Notes under the pieces: generated by a model
Databases searched by the model: none
Told to the model about the DNA's origin: nothing
The model's input: the letters and a program-made list of their open reading frames with translations, nothing else
Program-made: the position numbers and the translations under genes
Shown: positions 59,013-64,000 of the stretch, piece after piece
Layout: each line of letters opens with the position of its first letter
Position numbering within the stretch: position 1 is the first letter of the stretch
Assembly: GCA_900317825.1 (NCBI GenBank)
Contig: ONIH01000004.1
Location: 96,089-160,088, forward strand
Source: an uncultured Lachnospiraceae bacterium
Lineage (GTDB): Bacteria > Bacillota > Clostridia > Lachnospirales > Lachnospiraceae
DNA: 64,000 bases
Direction of reading: 5' to 3'

Positions 59013-59930
59013 ATGATACGAATCACTACGCCCGAGGAGGCACTCCCGCTTTTTAAAGTACTGGGATCAGACGCCAGAATGCAGATCATAAGTCTGCTGC
59101 TTGCAAACAAGCAGATGAACATGAATGAAATCGCCTCTGCGTTAAATATCACAAACGGAGCCCTTACCGGACACATCAAAAAACTCGAGGCTGCCGGTTT
59201 CATCACGGTAAATAACGACAGCGAAGGCCACGGCAATCAGAAACTGGTCTCTCCACGTCTTGAAAAAATCCTGATAGATTTCGAGACAGCTGAGGAAGTC
59301 CAGAACATCTACAACGCCGACATAAAGGTCGGGCACTACACTAACTACAAAGTATATCCTACCTGCGGCATCGCGACAAACAAGTCGCTGATCGGAGAAG
59401 TAGATGACACCAGATACTTCTCACACCCTGACAGGTACGAAGCCGATATCTTATGGTTTACCCGCGGATTTGTAGAGTACGAGGTACCGAATTTCATACC
59501 GGTAAACCAGAAGATAAACCAGATAATGATCTCCGCCGAGCTCTCGTCTGAGGCTCCGGGAGTAAATTCAGTCTGGCCTTCAGATATTACCTTCTCGATA
59601 AACCATACAGAGCTTGGTATGTGGACTTCTCCGGGAGACTTCGGAGATACCAGAGGAATCTTTACTCCGGACTGGTGGTTCCCGAACTGGAACCAGTACG
59701 GACTCCTGAAACTCCTCGTCGTAAACCATGAGGGAACCTTCATCGATGGTCTTCAGATCTCTGATGTGACTATCGATCAGCTTGCTCTGAACTACAAGAG
59801 CCACATCTCATTCAGACTCGAGGTAAAGGACGACGCCGAGCACGTCGGAGGGCTTACGATCTTCGGAAGTACATTCGGAAACTACGCTCAGGATATAAAG
59901 GTAAGTCTTTACTACGAACCGATGGCATAA
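59013..59930 (+). CDS. ArsR-like winged-helix regulator with large C-terminal sensor domain
   Basis: 305 residues. Residues 1-85 are a winged helix of ArsR type (FKVLGSDARMQIISLLL, MNEIASALNITNGALTGHIKKLEAAGFI). Residues about 100-305 form a beta-rich domain with many aromatic residues (FTPDWWFPNWNQYGLL) that looks like a carbohydrate-binding sandwich, unlike metal-sensing ArsR proteins, which are about 100 residues and have Cys sites. It stands divergently to the sugar transporter and beside arabinanases, so it is probably their arabino-oligosaccharide-responsive regulator. AGGAGG precedes the ATG. Confidence 0.85.
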   Translation: MIRITTPEEALPLFKVLGSDARMQIISLLLANKQMNMNEIASALNITNGALTGHIKKLEAAGFITVNNDSEGHGNQKLVSPRLEKILIDFETAEEVQNIYNADIKVGHYTNYKVYPTCGIATNKSLIGEVDDTRYFSHPDRYEADILWFTRGFVEYEVPNFIPVNQKINQIMISAELSSEAPGVNSVWPSDITFSINHTELGMWTSPGDFGDTRGIFTPDWWFPNWNQYGLLKLLVVNHEGTFIDGLQISDVTIDQLALNYKSHISFRLEVKDDAEHVGGLTIFGSTFGNYAQDIKVSLYYEPMA

Positions 59931-59931
59931 C

Positions 59932-59975
59932 AAAACAGGGCGGCAGGCCTTATGGCCCGCCGCCCTGTTTGTTAT
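59932..59975. terminator. Strong terminator between regulator and GH51 gene
   Basis: ACAGGGCGGC-A-GGCC pairs with GGCC-C-GCCGCCCTGT around TTAT, with A runs before and TTTGTT after. It ends the plus-strand regulator transcript and, read from the other side, the minus-strand arabinanase operon. Confidence 0.88.
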
Positions 59976-60048
59976 AGTTATTACAGAACCATGGAACATC
60001 GCCCGATTGGCGATGGAAGGAGGGAATCCATGGATTTATAGGAATATT

Positions 60049-61551
60049 TTACTTTATGCGAAGCATAGTGACGCTGGCTGCCGGCAGTGTCGCCTTGAGT
60101 CCATCATCTGTCTTCTTAAAGCCTGTGAATTTTTCTTCGGTGACTTCATCAGGAGCCTCGAAGGTATTGTGAGCGTGGATCTCTCCAGTCACTACTGTAG
60201 CTTCCTGTACCTCGAAGTCCTTCTTTTCAACAAAGCTGATGTCTACATCCTGTGCGTCGTCCGCGGACAGATTTGCCAGGGTTACGGTGATAATTCCGTC
60301 TTTATCTATAGAAACCGACTCTGTAACCTCTGGAACCTGCCATTCATCAGGTCCGATGATTCCATCATCAGCGATATGCGCATCAACGAGCTCTGCTCCT
60401 TGATGATATCTGTACTGATGAAATACATGATAGGTCGGAGTCTTTATCATTTTGTCTCCGTCTGTCAGGATCATAGCCTGAAGTACGTTGATCATCTGGG
60501 CGATGCAGGCCATTTTTACACGGTCACAGTGCTGGTTGAAGATATTCAGCGTAATGCCGGCGATCAGCGCGTCACGGACTGTATTCTGCTGATAGAGGAA
60601 TCCAGGATTTGTGCCCGGTTCAGCTGTATACCAGCCGCCCCACTCATCGACTACCATGCCGATCTGCTTCTCAGGATCGAAGGTATCCATTATCTTGCCG
60701 TGCTTTGTCACGAGCTCGTCCATATACAGGGCTTTTGACATCGTCTTGTACCATACTTCGTGGTCGAACTCTGTCGACGGTCCCTTTATCTCCCAGCCTT
60801 CCGGATGGACATAATAGTGAAGTGAAAGCCCATCCATCAGTCCGTGGAATGCAGGTGCGCAGTGATCGTAGCAGGTTCCTAAGACTTTCTTAGTCCAGTC
60901 GTAATCATCTACATTGGCTCCGCCGCAGATTTTTTTGATCGGATGCTCAGGATCGTAAACCCTGACATAGGTCTGGAATCTGCGATAGAGGTCTGCGTAA
61001 TACTCAGGGCGCATATTGCCGCCGCAGCCCCAGTTCTCATTTCCGACTCCAAAGTAGTCGACAGTCCAAGGTTCCTCGTGGCCATTTTTCTTACGAAGCT
61101 CTGACATCGGTGAGAGTCCGCCAAAGGTCATGTACTCGACCCACTCTGACATCTCCTGGACAGTGCCGCTTCCTACATTTCCATTGATGTAGGTCTTGCA
61201 GCCGAGCTGTCTTACCAGTTCGAAAAATTCGTGAGTTCCGAAGCTGTTATCCTCGGTCACACCGCCCCAGTGGGTGTTGACCATTTTCTTCCTGGTCTCC
61301 TTTGGTCCGATGCCGTCCATCCAGTGGTACTCATCGGCAAAGCAGCCGCCCGGCCAGCGAAGCACCGGCACTTTTATCTCTTTTAACGCCTCTACGACAT
61401 CTTTTCTCATGCCGTTCTCATTCGGGATATCCGAATTCTCTCCGACATAGAGCCCTTCATAGATGCCGCGGCCCAGATGCTCGCTGAACTGGCCGTAGAT
61501 CTCAGGTGAAATGGTTCCTTTTTTTACCTTTTCATTGATAAAAAGCTTCAT
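60049..61551 (-). CDS. GH51 alpha-L-arabinofuranosidase
   Basis: 500 residues, no signal peptide, cytoplasmic. GH51 marks: RWPGGCFADEYHW (65-77), acid/base Glu172 in GVGNENWGCGG, nucleophile Glu303 in VVDEWGGWY, and a C-terminal beta-sandwich. It releases arabinose from imported arabino-oligosaccharides. It overlaps the upstream GH43 lipoprotein gene by 4 bases and is the last gene of the three-gene enzyme operon. Length and motifs are those of the AbfA group. Confidence 0.95.
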   Translation of the reverse strand: MKLFINEKVKKGTISPEIYGQFSEHLGRGIYEGLYVGENSDIPNENGMRKDVVEALKEIKVPVLRWPGGCFADEYHWMDGIGPKETRKKMVNTHWGGVTEDNSFGTHEFFELVRQLGCKTYINGNVGSGTVQEMSEWVEYMTFGGLSPMSELRKKNGHEEPWTVDYFGVGNENWGCGGNMRPEYYADLYRRFQTYVRVYDPEHPIKKICGGANVDDYDWTKKVLGTCYDHCAPAFHGLMDGLSLHYYVHPEGWEIKGPSTEFDHEVWYKTMSKALYMDELVTKHGKIMDTFDPEKQIGMVVDEWGGWYTAEPGTNPGFLYQQNTVRDALIAGITLNIFNQHCDRVKMACIAQMINVLQAMILTDGDKMIKTPTYHVFHQYRYHQGAELVDAHIADDGIIGPDEWQVPEVTESVSIDKDGIITVTLANLSADDAQDVDISFVEKKDFEVQEATVVTGEIHAHNTFEAPDEVTEEKFTGFKKTDDGLKATLPAASVTMLRIK

Positions 61552-63035
61552 AAGTATTTAACCCCCCAGATAGTCTGGTTGTTGTCGCCAGTCGCAAGGA
61601 TAGTGCATACCTTATTACCGGCTTCGTCTGTAGTATCTGTGATAACCCCCGTGTACGTAGCACCGTCGATTTTTACAGTGATCTGGTTCTTATCCTGTAT
61701 CTCGTAGGTTCCCTTGTACGCCCCGGTTATTTTGCCATCATTAAAAGTAGTTTTCTCTGCCTCACTGATATTCGAACCGATTTCAATCCCATGATCTACC
61801 ATGTAGACTGTTCCATCGATATCAGAGTTCTTATACTCCTTCGTCGAATCGTCGCTGTACTGAAAAGCCTGCGGCACCAGCCATCCCTCAGATGTCATAT
61901 AGAGCCTGTGGATCCTGTCTTGATGGTCTTCGGAACCGTTATCAAATCTCTGATGATAGATCAGACACCAATTTCCGCCCTTGTCTTTAAAGACTGACTG
62001 TCCGCCCGGCGCCATATACGCTGTCTCAAGGCTCGGGAAAGTGTAGTTCCCCATCAGCTTTACACCGTAGTTAAAGAAATCATCCTGATCTTTAGGTGTC
62101 TGTCCCTTGGCGTCTACATATGGCCCTGTCGGCTCCTTGCTTCTGAACTCCCTGATCTGGTAGCCGCCTTCACGTGTCAGCTCACCATATGACAAGAACA
62201 GATAATAGTACTGTGTATCCTCATCGTAGGCTATGTACGGAGCTTCGATAGCATGATGTCCGCCACCGAGTAGATGGTATCCGTAGTAAGGGTCGATATT
62301 CTCTCCTGTCTCCTTCGGTGAGATCGGAAGTCCGGTATTTTTATCCAATTCTATAAGAAAAATACCACCAGACCATGACCCGTACACGAGCCACATCCTG
62401 TCATCAGTGTCTGTAAAAACTGCCGGATCGATGCTGTTCGGCCACTCCTTATTATTGTAAGCACCGTACTCCAAGTATCTCGAGAGGTCTGCGCCCTTGC
62501 CGAGCACGTCGTACACGTCGGTATTTTTTACATCCTTTTTCGTCCAGCCGGAGTAGAGGAACTTTGCCTTGTACTCCCACGGGCCGTTCGGCGTGTCTGA
62601 AACCGCCATGCAGATATCGCTCTTTATATAGGTAGAAGTCGTGCAGAAATACATCACATATTTTTTCATCGTATCGTTATAGATGATGTTCTCAGCCCAG
62701 CACGAATATCCGCCCTGGTCGTTTTTCCCGACGTAATCAAATGCCGGCATGTCACCATCATATATATTGGAAAAAAGTACCGTAGGCGTCTTCGCCGTAT
62801 ACGTCCATGTCTTCAGGTCATCAGACTTTGCCTCGAGGTAATGGCTTCCAACCATCCAGTAGGTCCCGTCTTTGTCGAGAAGTATCTGCGGATCATGAAT
62901 GCTGACTTCGCACTGGTAGTTTCCTTTTTTTATTTTCACTTTCTTCTCCGAGCCTCCGCTTTTCTGTGCTGTTCCCGCGCATCCAGTCAGTACCATAGCT
63001 GCTGCCATAACAAGAGCTGCAATTCTTTTTTTCAT
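61548..63035 (-). CDS. GH43 endo-arabinanase lipoprotein with C-terminal lipocalin-like domain
   Basis: 495 residues. Lipobox LTGC (Cys19) anchors it outside the cell. The five-bladed GH43 domain begins with the base in SIHDPQI, and has SIDPAVF (transition-state Asp) and the acid Glu in HHAIEAPY. Segment LLGGGHHAIEAPY and the overall form fit endo-1,5-alpha-L-arabinanases. The last 110 residues (from about DIDGTVYMV) form a small beta domain of the lipocalin-like type seen at the end of GH43 arabinanases. It cuts arabinan at the surface for the transporter. Overlaps neighbours by 4 bases on both sides. Confidence 0.92.
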   Translation of the reverse strand: MKKRIAALVMAAAMVLTGCAGTAQKSGGSEKKVKIKKGNYQCEVSIHDPQILLDKDGTYWMVGSHYLEAKSDDLKTWTYTAKTPTVLFSNIYDGDMPAFDYVGKNDQGGYSCWAENIIYNDTMKKYVMYFCTTSTYIKSDICMAVSDTPNGPWEYKAKFLYSGWTKKDVKNTDVYDVLGKGADLSRYLEYGAYNNKEWPNSIDPAVFTDTDDRMWLVYGSWSGGIFLIELDKNTGLPISPKETGENIDPYYGYHLLGGGHHAIEAPYIAYDEDTQYYYLFLSYGELTREGGYQIREFRSKEPTGPYVDAKGQTPKDQDDFFNYGVKLMGNYTFPSLETAYMAPGGQSVFKDKGGNWCLIYHQRFDNGSEDHQDRIHRLYMTSEGWLVPQAFQYSDDSTKEYKNSDIDGTVYMVDHGIEIGSNISEAEKTTFNDGKITGAYKGTYEIQDKNQITVKIDGATYTGVITDTTDEAGNKVCTILATGDNNQTIWGVKYL

Positions 63036-63985
63036 AGATTACCTCTGAATGAAAATACAGGGGTTTCACCGTTCCATCTGACAGGAAGGATGAATGCGTG
63101 GCGGTTCGGATTATACAGAGGGTCTCCCTCTATCTCCGGTTCTGTACGCGCATGAACGATCATAGCATCGTTGTCCTCTTCATCCTTCACGAAGCAGTTA
63201 TGCCCCGGTCCGTATATCCCTAACTCCTCATCTGTTGAAAGCACCGGATATCTCGATTTTTCCCAACTTCTCGGGTCTAACAGATCCGAGCCTCTCTTCG
63301 CGTGCATAAGTCCCACGCAGTATGCCGGACTCGTGTCCGACGCTGAGAATGTCAGCCAGATATCGTCCCCATGAAAAAGCACTCCCGGCCCCTCGTTCAC
63401 CCAGAATCCATGTCTTTCCCAGTCATAGTCCGGTGATGTCAGGAGCACCTGATCTGTCGCCAGCTTCGTCGGGCTCTCCATCCGCGCGATATACAGATTC
63501 GAGATCTGCTTTCCGACGCTGACTTTTTCGGCCCACACGTAGTAATACTCGCCGTCCACTTCAAATACTGTGGCATCTAAAGAGAATGCCCTGAACGAAA
63601 ACTCATCCGTATCGGCTGCCTGCATCGGTCCGGCCTCGACCCAATCGTCTTTCATCGGGTCAGTTCCGTTGAGTTTCAGCACGTAAGGTCTGATATGCCA
63701 TATATCCTCTACCTCTCCGCCTGCAAAGTAGATGTAGTACCCGCCGAACAGGTAGTGTATCTCAGGTGCCCAGATGTTCTGAGACATCGGCCCGTGATCA
63801 TGCTTTCTCCACAAAACTCTCTCATCAGCATCCTTTAAACCGAGAAGAGTGTCGCTCTTTCTCAGGATTATCTCATCGTACTCCGGCACTGATGCCGTGA
63901 AATAGTACGCCCCATCCCTCTTGTAGACGTATGGATCTGCCCTCTGCAGGATCCATGGCTTGTTGTAGTTTTCCTGTCTGTCCAT
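63032..63985 (-). CDS. GH43 exo-arabinanase/arabinofuranosidase (cytoplasmic)
   Basis: 317 residues, single GH43 propeller without signal peptide: QRADPYVY gives the general base, SLDATVF the middle Asp and WVNEGPGVLF the acid Glu. Related enzymes of the GH43 subfamily 26 type remove arabinose from alpha-1,5-arabino-oligosaccharides. It is the first visible gene of the GH43-GH43-GH51 operon; its promoter lies beyond the right edge or in the last few bases. ATG at 63985 lies near the window end, with too little upstream sequence to confirm the ribosome site. Confidence 0.9.
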   Translation of the reverse strand: MDRQENYNKPWILQRADPYVYKRDGAYYFTASVPEYDEIILRKSDTLLGLKDADERVLWRKHDHGPMSQNIWAPEIHYLFGGYYIYFAGGEVEDIWHIRPYVLKLNGTDPMKDDWVEAGPMQAADTDEFSFRAFSLDATVFEVDGEYYYVWAEKVSVGKQISNLYIARMESPTKLATDQVLLTSPDYDWERHGFWVNEGPGVLFHGDDIWLTFSASDTSPAYCVGLMHAKRGSDLLDPRSWEKSRYPVLSTDEELGIYGPGHNCFVKDEEDNDAMIVHARTEPEIEGDPLYNPNRHAFILPVRWNGETPVFSFRGNL

Positions 63986-64000
63986 CGTAATCCCTTTTAC

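Noticed and set aside
60007-60738. 243-codon open frame on the plus strand opposite GH51
   Set aside because: Antisense to a conserved catalytic domain, with no recognisable motif.
1-64000. CRISPR arrays, tRNA/rRNA genes, prophage or transposase genes
   Set aside because: I looked for spaced direct repeats, tRNA-like cloverleaf ends and transposase/integrase motifs and saw none; intergenic space is small.

Overview
The window looks like a chromosomal segment of a strictly anaerobic, low-to-mid G+C Firmicute of the class Clostridia, most likely a Lachnospiraceae-type gut or rumen bacterium. Supporting signs are the hup-rqcP-divIC-tilS-hpt-ftsH gene order, a type-3 ProS, a CooS-family Fe/S enzyme, HrcA/CIRCE control, small Lachnospiraceae-type DUF proteins, and an arabinan-degrading locus. 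The sporulation genes yabP, yabQ and spoIIE, usual neighbours of rqcP and divIC in spore formers, are absent, which suggests a non-sporulating lineage. The genus cannot be told from the sequence alone. Nearly all genes lie on the minus strand; I see no rRNA, tRNA, CRISPR array, transposase or prophage.

Region 1 (about 1-16 kb, minus strand): HU, then RqcP, then a long gene train divIC-tilS-hpt-ftsH-GH13 amylase-(TetM-like GTPase fused to a Rae1/YacP-type NYN nuclease)-yhaO-like nuclease-yhaN-like ATPase-DUF2974 hydrolase-EAL phosphodiesterase. Most junctions overlap or are a few bases long. Region 2 (16-22 kb): phosphoglucomutase, proS and a CCA-adding enzyme that continues in frame into a PEGA-domain lipoprotein. 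A strong promoter and a 205-bp imperfect palindrome lie upstream of proS.

Region 3 (22-38.6 kb): a cell-surface polysaccharide operon read right to left from one good promoter. Its genes are an O-antigen ligase-like protein, GT2, a two-component system, Wzt/Wzm ABC exporter, DUF2142 GT-C-like protein, WecE-like aminotransferase, GtrB/ArnC-like transferase, sugar N-acetyltransferase, a large two-domain GT2 and a flippase, followed by a secreted amidase with its own promoter. The part from about 24.35 to 31.7 kb is AT-rich and looks exchanged. It contains a toxin-antitoxin pair bracketed by a 135-bp direct repeat that carries broken ends of the two neighbouring genes.

Region 4 (38.6-43.5 kb): a NitT/TauT-type ABC transporter followed by a CooS homologue that lacks one canonical Ni,Fe-cluster cysteine (Asp instead) and carries a His-rich N-terminal extension. 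This is the best candidate here for a poorly described system.

Region 5 (43.5-54.6 kb): a tRNA t6A and RNA-processing operon (ppiB-tex-tsaE-tsaB-rnz-DUF-tsaD), a diguanylate cyclase, Lon protease under a CIRCE element, and a histidine phosphatase. Region 6 (54.4-64 kb): an arabino-oligosaccharide locus with a CUT1 ABC transporter, a divergent ArsR-like regulator, and GH51 and two GH43 enzymes. Paired CTAAA-N4-TTTA(G/T) sites in the divergent promoter region suggest how the regulator acts.
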